Origin: Arthrobacter sp. Soil764
Lineage (GTDB): Bacteria; Actinomycetota; Actinomycetes; Actinomycetales; Micrococcaceae
DNA: 64,000 nucleotides
Direction: 5' to 3'
Assembly (NCBI RefSeq): GCF_001428075.1
Contig: NZ_LMSI01000022.1
Span: 124,001 to 188,000 of the forward strand
Part shown: in pieces, positions 35,606-42,772 of the stretch
How positions within the stretch are numbered: position 1 is the first letter of the stretch
How the letters are laid out: each line of letters starts with the position of its first letter
Made by a program: the position numbers and the translations under genes
Notes under the pieces: generated by a model
The model's database searches: none
Told to the model about the DNA's origin: nothing
What the model saw: the letters and a program-made list of their open reading frames with translations, nothing else

Positions 35606-36286
35606 TCAGGCAGTGTCCGATGCGCTTTTGGTGACGTAGACGGCGGCCTGCGTCCGGCGCTCAAAACCCAGTTTGGCCAGGATGGACGACACATAGTTCT
35701 TGACCGTCTTTTCGGCCAGGAACAGTTCGTCACCGATCTGCCGGTTGGTCAGCCCCTGGCCGATCAGGGCCAGCACTTTCTTCTCCTGCGCGCTCAGGCC
35801 ATCCAACCGCGGATCGGTGGGTACCGTGGAAAGGCCTGTGATGACCTGCTGCTCGACTCCCGGTTCAAACAGGGATTCGCCCGCAGCCGCTTTGCGGATC
35901 CCCGCCAGGAGGTCATCGCTCCTGATCTGTTTCAGGATGTATCCCGAGGCGCCGGCCAGGACTGCGCCGCGGAGGGCCTGTTCGTCGTCGTAACTGGTAA
36001 GGATCAGGCAGCGCAGGCGGGGATCGAGGGAACGCACGTCCCGGCACACCTCGATGCCCGTGCCGTCGGGAAGCCTCCCGTCCAGGATGGCGATGTCCGG
36101 GTGGAGGGCCGGAATCCGGCGGGTGGCCTCGGCCGCGGATCCACTCTCGCCCACCACCAGGAACCCTTCGCCCTCCAGCAGGTCCTTCAGTCCCTGCCGG
36201 ACAAGTTCGTGGTCATCAAGGATGAACACGCGGACCTGCCCGGATGCTCCTGCCGCTTCATCAGACCCAGCTTCATGCATGTGCAC
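35606..36286 (-). CDS. devR: DevR/DosR-like NarL-family response regulator
   Basis: 226 residues. Receiver domain: acidic pair in VFILDDHE (Asp24/25), phospho-acceptor Asp69 in AILDGRLPDGTGIEVCRD, LTSYDDEQA and GASGYILKQI. LuxR-type helix-turn-helix: LSAQEKKVLALIGQGLTNRQIGDELFLAEKTVKNYVSSILAKLGFERRTQAAVY, which tracks M. tuberculosis DevR almost residue for residue in the recognition region. GTG start at 36286 (or ATG 36280). It lies convergent with the sensor gene, stop to stop with 25 bases between. Two boxes upstream suggest autoregulation. Confidence 0.9.
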   Translation of the reverse strand: MHMHEAGSDEAAGASGQVRVFILDDHELVRQGLKDLLEGEGFLVVGESGSAAEATRRIPALHPDIAILDGRLPDGTGIEVCRDVRSLDPRLRCLILTSYDDEQALRGAVLAGASGYILKQIRSDDLLAGIRKAAAGESLFEPGVEQQVITGLSTVPTDPRLDGLSAQEKKVLALIGQGLTNRQIGDELFLAEKTVKNYVSSILAKLGFERRTQAAVYVTKSASDTA

Positions 36287-36388
36287 AGAACGCTCCCAAA
36301 ATCTCCAGGACCAAAACCCGCATCCGTGCGGGGCGGCCCCCGGGGAGGGCCTGACCCCATTGTTCCCCAGCGGGCGTCATGCCGGGAA

Positions 36389-36402
36389 GGGACCTAAGTC
36401 CG
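36389..36402. promoter_or_regulatory. DosR-box-like motif between devR-like and UspA genes, copy 1
   Basis: GGGACCTAAGTCCG, the best match in the window to the mycobacterial DosR box core GGGACTWWAGTCCC. It is about 100 bases upstream of the devR-like start. Confidence 0.65.
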
Positions 36403-36450
36403 CCGGTGGGTGGCACTATGGCGGACGCAGCCCCGGTGCTGTTCCCGCCA

Positions 36451-36465
36451 TGACTTTCGGCCCTA
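36451..36465. promoter_or_regulatory. DosR-box-like motif between devR-like and UspA genes, copy 2
   Basis: TGACTTTCGGCCCTA, same orientation and core as the copy at 23.75 kb. It lies on the UspA side of the divergent region. Confidence 0.65.
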
Positions 36466-36528
36466 CCCCGGCACCCGGCTCTGCGCCATTGTGGGACGAC
36501 GCCCCAGGAGGGAACCCTGGAGGGGAAT

Positions 36529-37035
36529 GTGCCAACAACAGTGAATGGAGCCGGCATGACTGCCCCCGAACCGCACCCCCGGATCATCGTTGCGGTGGAC
36601 GGATCCGACGCCTCCATCGCCGCCCTCCGGGTAGCCCGCGCCATGGCGGAGCCCCTGTCCGCGACGGTGGAGGCATGGGCCTGCTGGGACGTGCCGGCCG
36701 GCTACGGGGTGTATCTCGCGGTAGGGATCGAGGGGTTCAAATATGCGGCCCACCAGGTACTGCAGCAGGCGCTGGCAGATGCCTTCGAGGAGCTGCCACC
36801 CTTTGTGCACGCCAAGCTGGTGCGGGGCAAACCAAGCCCGCTGCTGATTGACGCGAGCCGTAACGCCTCCCTGCTGATCGTGGGCAGGCGGGGGAATGGG
36901 AGCTTCGTTCTTGGCTCGGTCAGCTCCGCGTGCGTGAGCCATGCCCACTGCCCGGTGCTGGTGGTGCACGCCCCGGAGGAGACGGAGGCGGGCCACCTCG
37001 ACGGGATGCAGTCGCAGGCATCTGCGGCGCCCTGA
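36529..37035 (+). CDS. Universal stress protein, single UspA domain
   Basis: 168 residues from the GTG at 36529 with GGAGGGG upstream. The ATG at 36556 (GGAG) gives a shorter and equally plausible protein. RIIVAVDGSDASIAALRVARAM and VGRRGNGSFVLGSVSSACVSHAHCPVLVVHAP are the Usp hallmarks with the nucleotide-binding glycines. The region WACWDVPAGYGVYLAVGIEGF is shared with the single UspA at 42.2 kb (ACWEYPQVYSGYVMMGIEGF), so these are paralogues. It is divergent from the devR-like gene, as Rv3134c (a UspA) is linked to devR in M. tuberculosis. Confidence 0.9.
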   Translation: MPTTVNGAGMTAPEPHPRIIVAVDGSDASIAALRVARAMAEPLSATVEAWACWDVPAGYGVYLAVGIEGFKYAAHQVLQQALADAFEELPPFVHAKLVRGKPSPLLIDASRNASLLIVGRRGNGSFVLGSVSSACVSHAHCPVLVVHAPEETEAGHLDGMQSQASAAP

Positions 37036-37041
37036 TCCACA

Positions 37042-37074
37042 CGGCGTGCCATGGCTGACAGACCCGGCACGCCG
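37042..37074. terminator. Hairpin between convergent UspA and hemerythrin genes
   Basis: cggcgtgcc (37042-37050) pairs with ggcacgccg (37066-37074), a 9-bp perfect stem with a 15-base loop in the short gap between the two stops. Candidate bidirectional terminator without a long T-run. Confidence 0.4.
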
Positions 37075-37105
37075 CCGTCGTACCCGCGCTTTTCTTGGTC
37101 CGGTA

Positions 37106-37630
37106 TTAGTGGCTGTGGTGACCCTGCCCGTGATGGTGGGCGGCGCCCTGTCCCACCAGTTCGTGGAGTCCTTCAACGGCGCGGGCGAGTGACAGCTCCG
37201 GGGATTCGATAACGAAGGGCATCAAAAGCCGGTTTTCCTTGTCCAGGTGCAGGGCAAAAATCCGCTGGATGGCACCCGCGGCCACTGCGGCAGCTACCCC
37301 GTCCGCCGTCCTGAGTTCGTCGACCAGGCCCACGATCACCTGATGCTCGGCCAGCATCCCGTCCACCAGCAGCCTGGCCTCCGGCATGGCGTGTGGCCCG
37401 CTGTAGAGGGGTCCCTCCTCTGCCAGGGCGTGCGGCACCAGTTCCCGGTCACACCAGTCCAGCAACGCAGCCTGCGTTTCCTGGCCGGCGGCAGGGTCCC
37501 GCGCCTCAACAGCCTCGGTCAGCAGTCCAACCAGCGCGTTCAACTGCCGCAGCATGTCCGCATGGTGGGCTTCGACGGCCTGCAGCGCCCGCGCCTCGGC
37601 CATGGCGTCCTTACCTGGTCCAGTGTTCAT
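37106..37630 (-). CDS. Hemerythrin-like protein with His-rich tail
   Basis: 174 residues. A four-helix hemerythrin-type domain with likely iron ligands in EAHHADML, LVPHALAEEGPLY, AEHQVIVG and IFALHLDKENRLLMPFV. Such proteins bind O2 or NO at a di-iron site, or act in iron and redox sensing. The last 12 residues read AAHHHGQGHHSH, an extra metal-binding tail. The ATG overlaps the DUF3040 stop (ATGA). It is the last gene of the long unit that starts at the UspA of 42.7 kb. An O2-binding protein here fits a hypoxia island. Confidence 0.85.
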   Translation of the reverse strand: MNTGPGKDAMAEARALQAVEAHHADMLRQLNALVGLLTEAVEARDPAAGQETQAALLDWCDRELVPHALAEEGPLYSGPHAMPEARLLVDGMLAEHQVIVGLVDELRTADGVAAAVAAGAIQRIFALHLDKENRLLMPFVIESPELSLARAVEGLHELVGQGAAHHHGQGHHSH

Positions 37631-37956
37631 TCGTTGTTGCCTTCCACTTGGGTGACCTGACGGTTTGTGGTCCGCGACGACCAGCGCAGGTCCTTGACGG
37701 CCCAGTACCCGGCACCGTTCATGATGGCGAATCCTGCAATGCCCAGCCAGGGAACCCGGACCACCAGGCCAAGCAGCAGGACGCAGATTCCTGCCGCGAC
37801 AAGAAGCAGGCCGCGCCTGAACCGGGCCCGAAGGGACAGCGCAAAGGCATCCCGGCCAAGCAGGGCGGCGAAGCCGGGGTCGTCCTCGGCCAGTCCATGG
37901 CTGATCTGGTCAAGTTCGCGTTTTTCAAATTCAGAGAGCGGCACAGCTGCACCCAC
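37627..37956 (-). CDS. DUF3040 membrane protein
   Basis: 109 residues from the GTG at 37956. The longer open frame overlaps the SHOCT gene and looks non-coding. PLSEFEKRELDQISHGLAEDDPGFAALL is the DUF3040 N-terminal signature. Two adjacent hydrophobic helices follow (RRGLLLVAAGICVLLLGLVV and VPWLGIAGFAIMNGAGYWAV), then a short basic tail. The function is unknown; the family is confined to actinobacteria. It is translationally coupled to the hemerythrin gene. Confidence 0.8.
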   Translation of the reverse strand: MGAAVPLSEFEKRELDQISHGLAEDDPGFAALLGRDAFALSLRARFRRGLLLVAAGICVLLLGLVVRVPWLGIAGFAIMNGAGYWAVKDLRWSSRTTNRQVTQVEGNNE

Positions 37957-37982
37957 TGTCCATCGCCTGCGGGAGCCGGAAC

Positions 37983-38258
37983 TCAGGTACCCGGCTGGCC
38001 GCGCAGGACAGCCAGCCTGTTCTGGTATTCCGCGACGTCGATTTCGCCGCGCGCAAAACGCTCGGCCAGCACGTCCTCTGCCTTTCGGGGCGACGGGGGC
38101 TGGGGTGCATTCGGGGAGGGCGCCCGCAGGGAACGGGCCAGCAGGACAATGCCGGTGATGATCGCTCCCCAGACCACCACCATGCTGATGCTCATCAGGA
38201 CATAGCCCCAAAGGCCCATGCCGTCATTCCAGCCGTACACTTCACGACCTCCGGTCAT
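37983..38258 (-). CDS. SHOCT-domain membrane protein
   Basis: 91 residues. One N-terminal helix (GYVLMSISMVVVWGAIITGIVLLARSL), a Pro-rich linker, and a C-terminal SHOCT motif AEDVLAERFARGEIDVAEYQNRLAVLRG. SHOCT modules occur at the ends of many small membrane proteins and probably mediate oligomerisation. The start codon is abutted by a 13-bp hairpin, and no clear ribosome site is visible. Confidence 0.8.
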   Translation of the reverse strand: MTGGREVYGWNDGMGLWGYVLMSISMVVVWGAIITGIVLLARSLRAPSPNAPQPPSPRKAEDVLAERFARGEIDVAEYQNRLAVLRGQPGT

Positions 38259-38290
38259 GTGGAGGCGGACGCCAACCGTCCGCCTTCCAC
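38259..38290 (-). promoter_or_regulatory. Stem-loop touching the start codon of the SHOCT gene
   Basis: GTGGAGGCGGACG (38259-38271) pairs with CGTCCGCCTTCCAC (38277-38290), with a 5-base loop and one bulged base. On the transcript it ends directly before the ATG at 38258 and follows the P-type ATPase gene. It could block ribosome entry, mark an RNA-processing site or attenuate transcription. Confidence 0.5.
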
Positions 38291-38359
38291 TTTCAGTATC
38301 GAATGCTGCGGGTGCCCGGGGCAGAGCCATTAGTCCCGTCCCGCGGCGGGTGGCAGGCA

Positions 38360-41176
38360 TTAGAAACCGCGGCGCCGCAAACGTTTGTCCACCGCGACGA
38401 CCAGGGATGCAAGCAGCGCCAGGCCAAGGATCCGCAGCCAGGCGTCCCCGCTGATGGGGGCGGTATGGAAGAGTCCGTTCATCAGCGGCGCGTAGGTCAG
38501 GGCCGCTTGTCCTGCCGCCTGTACCGCAACGCCCACCAGGAGCCATCGGTTGCTGAACGGGCTGATCCGCCAGGCCGGCCGGGTCAAGGACCGGCAGCTG
38601 AAGAGGTAGGCAACCTCCACGGCGACGAACAGGTTGACGGCGGACGTGCGGGCCTGGGCAACGGATGCACCTACGGCCAATTCGTGTTCGAACAGCCACC
38701 AGGCTCCCGCGACCAGCAGCGCCGAAACGAGGAGGATCCGGACGGTAAGGGCCAATGTCAGGAGGGGCCGGTCGGGTGGCCGTGGCGGACGGGACATCAA
38801 CCCTGGTTCCTTCGGCTCAAAGGCGAGCATCAGTCCAAGCGCCACGGCGGTGGTCATGTTGATCCACAGGATCTGGGTGGGCAGGATGGGCAGCTTTGCC
38901 CCCAGAAGGATGGCCACGAGGATTACCAGCCCCTCGGCCATGTTGGTGGGCAGGGTCCACACAATGAATTTGGTGAGGTTGTCGAAGACGTTGCGGCCCT
39001 CTTCAACGGCGGCCTCAATGGTGGCAAAGTCGTCGTCGGTCAGGACGATGTCCGATGCCTCCTTGGCCACTTCCGTTCCGGTCCGCCCCATGGCAATGCC
39101 CACGTTCGCCTGCCGAAGGGCGGGGGCATCGTTGACGCCGTCCCCCGTCATGGCAGCCACGTGTCCGCGGGACTGGAGGGCCCCGATAAGGCGGAGTTTC
39201 TGTTCCGGCGAAACCCGGGCGAAAACTGTTGCCCGTTCCACCGCGCCCGCAAACTGGTCCGCTGGAATGGCGTCCAGCTCGGTGCCCGTCAGGGCCGTCC
39301 CGGTGTCATGGTCGGCAGCCAGGCCCACGGCGGCGGCCACGGTGATTGCAGTCCGTACATGGTCGCCGGTGATCATCTTGACCCCCACACCCGCGCGCTG
39401 GCAGGCCTTCACGGAAGCTGCGGCCGCTTCCCGCGGCGGGTCGTGCATGGCCTGGAGCCCCGTCAGGGTCATCCGGCCCCGTAATTCGATGGCGGACAGA
39501 GGCCCGCTGCCGGCGGGAAGGCGCATCATGGCGGTGGCCAGGACCCGGAGTCCGCTGTCCGCGAGCGCGTGCGCGGCACTGAGCGCTGCATGCCTGCGGA
39601 CGGGTCTGCCGGCGCCGTGCGCGTCCATTTCGGAGGAGCATAGGTCAAGGATGCGTTCCACGGCACCTTTGACGAACACCACGCCGCCGCCTTCCGGGAG
39701 CGTGGAAACATGCAGGGTGGCCATGAACTGCCGCTCCGATGTGAACGGCAGTTCCTGCTGCCGTGGATTGGCAGCCAGGAAACCGGCGGCGTCCTTGCCG
39801 CCTTTCCCTGCCGCCACCAACATCGCGGCCTCGGTGGGGTCGCCCCGCACCTGCCACGTGGATCCCTCCCTGTGCACCTTGGCGTCGTTGCATGCTGCGC
39901 CACCCAGGAGGGACCAGTGCAGCGCTGCATCCCCGCCCGCCGGATGCTCCGGCGTGTCCGTCACCTGCTGCTGAATGCCGCCTGGATTCCGCGTTGCCGA
40001 CGGGGTGATGTGTCCGGCAGGCCCGTAGCCTGAACCACTGACGTCATAGGTGCCGGAGGGCGTCCAGAGCGCCCGGACCGTCATCTGGTTCTCAGTGAAG
40101 GTGCCGGTCTTGTCAGAGCAGATCACCGTGGTGCTTCCCAGCGTTTCCACCACCGGCAGCCGGCGGACCACGGCACGGCGGCGCGCCATCCGGCGGACAC
40201 CAATGGCAAGCGTCACCGTGACGGCGGCGGGAAGGCCTTCCGGAATGGCTCCCACAGCCAGTGCGACGGCGGCAGTGAACATCTGCCCCGGCGGCTCGCC
40301 ATGCGCCAGGCCGGCGACGAACGCCACGGCGGCGAGGGCAAGGATGGCGATGGTGAGGGTTGAGCTGAACCGTGCCAGTTTCAGGGTCAGCGGCGTGGCC
40401 ACCGGCCGGACCGCCCCCATAAGGCGGTGGATCTCGCCAAGCTCGGTTTCGCCGCCGATTGCGACGACGATTCCTGCTCCGGTGCCTGCGGTCACCAGGG
40501 TGCCGCTGTAGAGCATGTTCCTCCGGTCTGCCACCGGCGTGACCTGCGGGAGTACTACCTCGTCCTTGGACACCGGGTCCGATTCTCCCGTCAGCGCGGA
40601 TTCGTCCACCCGCAAGGCGGACAGCCGCACCAGGCGCAGGTCAGCCGGTACCTTGTCCCCGGCCTCCAGCAGCACAAGGTCGCCGGGGACCAGGTCCTCG
40701 GAGGGAACCTGCCGCCGTTCGCCGCCGCGCACGACCGCGGCATGTGTGCGGACCAGCGAGTGCAGTGCGTCCAGGGCCGCTTCTGCCCGGACTTCCTGGA
40801 TGAAGCCGATCGCCGTGTTGACCAGGACCACCGCGAGGATGACGCCCGCGTCCAGGAATTCGCCAAGGAACACGGTCACGGCTGCGGCGGCCAGCAGGAC
40901 ATAGACCAGGGGGTTATTGAATTGCCGTCCCAGCTTGCGGGCAATGCCCCCGCCTTTGGACCGGGGAAGCTGGTTCGCGCCAAACTGGGCGCGCCGGCGC
41001 GCTACCTCTTCCTGGCCCAGGCCCCTCGCAGCATCCGTTTCCAGCAGCAGGACCACTTCGTGGACGGGGAGCCCATGGTGTGCCGGATCAGGGGCATCAT
41101 CCGGCCGGCGCCACGTGGGGGGTTCCGGCCGCCGGGAACGCACTTCCCCGCTCCGGGAGGGCCTGGTCTTCGCCAT
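38360..41176 (-). CDS. Cation P-type ATPase, CtpF-like (P2A)
   Basis: 938 residues. Cation-ATPase N-domain (GLGQEEVARRRAQFGANQLP), ALTGESDPVSK, PEGLPAAVTVTLAIGVRRMARRRAVVRRLPVVETLGST, DKTGTFTEN (Asp355), GDGVNDAPALRQANVGIAMG and a six-helix C-terminal half. The PEGLPA motif and layout match bacterial P2A Ca2+ pumps and the mycobacterial DosR-regulon pump CtpF. An unusual basic 30-residue N-terminal extension (TRPSRSGEVRSRRPEP) precedes the first domain. It lies 12 bases after the deacetylase gene, within the UspA-to-hemerythrin unit. Confidence 0.88.
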   Translation of the reverse strand: MAKTRPSRSGEVRSRRPEPPTWRRPDDAPDPAHHGLPVHEVVLLLETDAARGLGQEEVARRRAQFGANQLPRSKGGGIARKLGRQFNNPLVYVLLAAAAVTVFLGEFLDAGVILAVVLVNTAIGFIQEVRAEAALDALHSLVRTHAAVVRGGERRQVPSEDLVPGDLVLLEAGDKVPADLRLVRLSALRVDESALTGESDPVSKDEVVLPQVTPVADRRNMLYSGTLVTAGTGAGIVVAIGGETELGEIHRLMGAVRPVATPLTLKLARFSSTLTIAILALAAVAFVAGLAHGEPPGQMFTAAVALAVGAIPEGLPAAVTVTLAIGVRRMARRRAVVRRLPVVETLGSTTVICSDKTGTFTENQMTVRALWTPSGTYDVSGSGYGPAGHITPSATRNPGGIQQQVTDTPEHPAGGDAALHWSLLGGAACNDAKVHREGSTWQVRGDPTEAAMLVAAGKGGKDAAGFLAANPRQQELPFTSERQFMATLHVSTLPEGGGVVFVKGAVERILDLCSSEMDAHGAGRPVRRHAALSAAHALADSGLRVLATAMMRLPAGSGPLSAIELRGRMTLTGLQAMHDPPREAAAASVKACQRAGVGVKMITGDHVRTAITVAAAVGLAADHDTGTALTGTELDAIPADQFAGAVERATVFARVSPEQKLRLIGALQSRGHVAAMTGDGVNDAPALRQANVGIAMGRTGTEVAKEASDIVLTDDDFATIEAAVEEGRNVFDNLTKFIVWTLPTNMAEGLVILVAILLGAKLPILPTQILWINMTTAVALGLMLAFEPKEPGLMSRPPRPPDRPLLTLALTVRILLVSALLVAGAWWLFEHELAVGASVAQARTSAVNLFVAVEVAYLFSCRSLTRPAWRISPFSNRWLLVGVAVQAAGQAALTYAPLMNGLFHTAPISGDAWLRILGLALLASLVVAVDKRLRRRGF

Positions 41177-41188
41177 GATGCCGGGCTT

Positions 41189-42181
41189 TCACTGCCCCAG
41201 CAGGGCGTCGAGGGTGGCGAAGCCGTACCCGCCGGCTGCTATGCGGTCAATGACTTGCGGGAGGGCGTCGGCGTCGAGGGTGGAGCCGTCATCCGGGTTT
41301 GACCCGATGTGCATGAGGACGATCTCACCGGGCTGCAGCCCCGCCTGGACGCGGTCGGCCACCGCCTGGAGGCTGGCACCTCCACTGGTGCCTTTCCAGC
41401 CGAGGGTGTCAACGGTCCACCTCACCGCCACGTACCCCAGCGAGTTCACCGCTGCGATGGTTCGGGCGTCCCGTTCGCCGTAGGGGAAGCGGAACAGCGG
41501 CCTCGGATCGGCCCCGGCTGCCAGGATTGCCTCCTCGGCGCCCCGCACCTGTTGGATGATCTGCTCGTTGCCCAGTCCGGTAAAGCCGGGATGGGTCATG
41601 GAATGGTTTGCCACCCTGTGCCCGGCAGCCACGATCCGTGCCACCGACTGCGGGTTGTTGGCGGCCCAGTTGCCGGTCAGGAAAAAGGTCCCGGTAACGC
41701 CTTTGGCGGAGAGCGTGGACAGGATACTTGGCAGTCCCGCAGCGTTGGCGCCGGCATCGAACGTGAGGGCAACCACGCGCCCCGCCCCCGGGATGACGGT
41801 CAGATCCTGCCCCCGGAGGGAGTCCGGGAACGGCGCAGGCTGCGGGGGAGCGGCGGGCTCCTCCGGAGCCTGAGTAGGCTGCGGTCCGGGAACGGGAGGG
41901 ACCGTGATGGGCGGCTCCACCGGTATCTGGCCGGCTTCCGGCGTCTCCGTTTCCTGTGGCCCCTGCTGGCCGGAAGGGGAAATGGCCGGGACCGGCGGGC
42001 TGGACTGGCTCGGAAGGGCGGATGGGCTGGGAGGTGCGGAAGACGGTGACGGTGATGCCGCCGGCGGACCCGCCGTGAGCGCCGGCAGCAACAGGGCCAG
42101 GGCGATGGCAAGGACCACCAGGGCGGCGGCGAGCGCTATGGCGAGCGTCCGCCGTCGTGCTTCACTGAGCGGCAATGCCAT
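41189..42181 (-). CDS. Polysaccharide deacetylase (NodB domain), exported
   Basis: 330 residues from the ATG at 42181. A signal-anchor helix (LAIALAAALVVLAIALALLLPAL) is followed by a Pro/Ser-rich linker of about 90 residues. The NodB domain has VVALTFDAGANAAG (catalytic Asp), HRVANHSMTHPG (zinc His pair), RFPYGERD and the late GEIVLMHIG. These carbohydrate esterase 4 enzymes de-N-acetylate peptidoglycan or related glycans at the cell surface. Motif 1 reads TFDAG rather than TFDDG, so one metal ligand differs from the common form. Between a UspA gene and a Ca-type pump, wall remodelling in stasis is plausible. Confidence 0.83.
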   Translation of the reverse strand: MALPLSEARRRTLAIALAAALVVLAIALALLLPALTAGPPAASPSPSSAPPSPSALPSQSSPPVPAISPSGQQGPQETETPEAGQIPVEPPITVPPVPGPQPTQAPEEPAAPPQPAPFPDSLRGQDLTVIPGAGRVVALTFDAGANAAGLPSILSTLSAKGVTGTFFLTGNWAANNPQSVARIVAAGHRVANHSMTHPGFTGLGNEQIIQQVRGAEEAILAAGADPRPLFRFPYGERDARTIAAVNSLGYVAVRWTVDTLGWKGTSGGASLQAVADRVQAGLQPGEIVLMHIGSNPDDGSTLDADALPQVIDRIAAGGYGFATLDALLGQ

Positions 42182-42224
42182 CACCCGCCCTGGACGTCAG
42201 TAGCTTCCGCCGATGCCAGGCTGG

Positions 42225-42692
42225 TCAGGAACCCTCTGCTGCGTGGGCCCGGCCCTCGGGCGTGTGGACAACCAGCACGGGGCAGTGGGCATGGGCCACG
42301 ACGGCGGAGCTGACGGAGCCCAGGAGCAGTCCGCCGAATCCGCCGTGCCCGCGGCGCCCCACCACGATCATGTCGGCATCGCGGCTGGCGTCGATCAGTG
42401 CCTCGCGGGGATGGCCCCTGACGAGGCTTGCGGTGACATTGGCCGGCAGTTCGGTACCGAAGGCCTGCTCCATTGCCTCGTCCAGGATTTTCTTCGCGCC
42501 TTCCTCGAAGCCTTCAATGCCCATCATGACGTAGCCGGAGTACACCTGCGGGTACTCCCAGCAGGCGATGGCCTGGACCTTGGCGCCGAGGGGAGTGGCA
42601 AACCGTTGGGCCTGGCGGAGCGCCTCCAGGGATGGCTCCGATCCGTCGACGCCTACCACGATCCTGGCAATTGGTGCCCCGGCAATGCTCAT
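42225..42692 (-). CDS. Universal stress protein, single UspA domain
   Basis: 155 residues. ARIVVGVDGSEPSLEALRQA and IVVGRRGHGGFGGLLLGSVSSAVVAHAHCPVLVVHTPEG carry the family motifs with all nucleotide-site glycines. It is the probable first gene of a unit continuing through the deacetylase, CtpF-like pump, SHOCT, DUF3040 and hemerythrin genes. A DosR-like box lies 63 bases upstream. It is paralogous to the UspA at 36.5 kb. Confidence 0.92.
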   Translation of the reverse strand: MSIAGAPIARIVVGVDGSEPSLEALRQAQRFATPLGAKVQAIACWEYPQVYSGYVMMGIEGFEEGAKKILDEAMEQAFGTELPANVTASLVRGHPREALIDASRDADMIVVGRRGHGGFGGLLLGSVSSAVVAHAHCPVLVVHTPEGRAHAAEGS

Positions 42693-42754
42693 GTCTGCTC
42701 CCTCGTCCGACCCTCGCTGTCCCGCCCATCATGCCTGCACCCCCGCGGCGGGGC

Positions 42755-42772
42755 TAGGGCCGAAGGTCACGG
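42755..42772. promoter_or_regulatory. DosR-box-like motif upstream of the UspA-to-hemerythrin unit
   Basis: TAGGGCCGAAGGTCACGG, same layout as the copy at 45.5 kb. It overlaps the end of the DUF4389 gene (stop 42767-42769) and lies 63 bases before the UspA start. Confidence 0.65.

Noticed and set aside
38303..39974. Long plus-strand frames opposite the CtpF-like ATPase
   Set aside because: Shadow frames; the minus-strand reading has a complete set of ATPase motifs.
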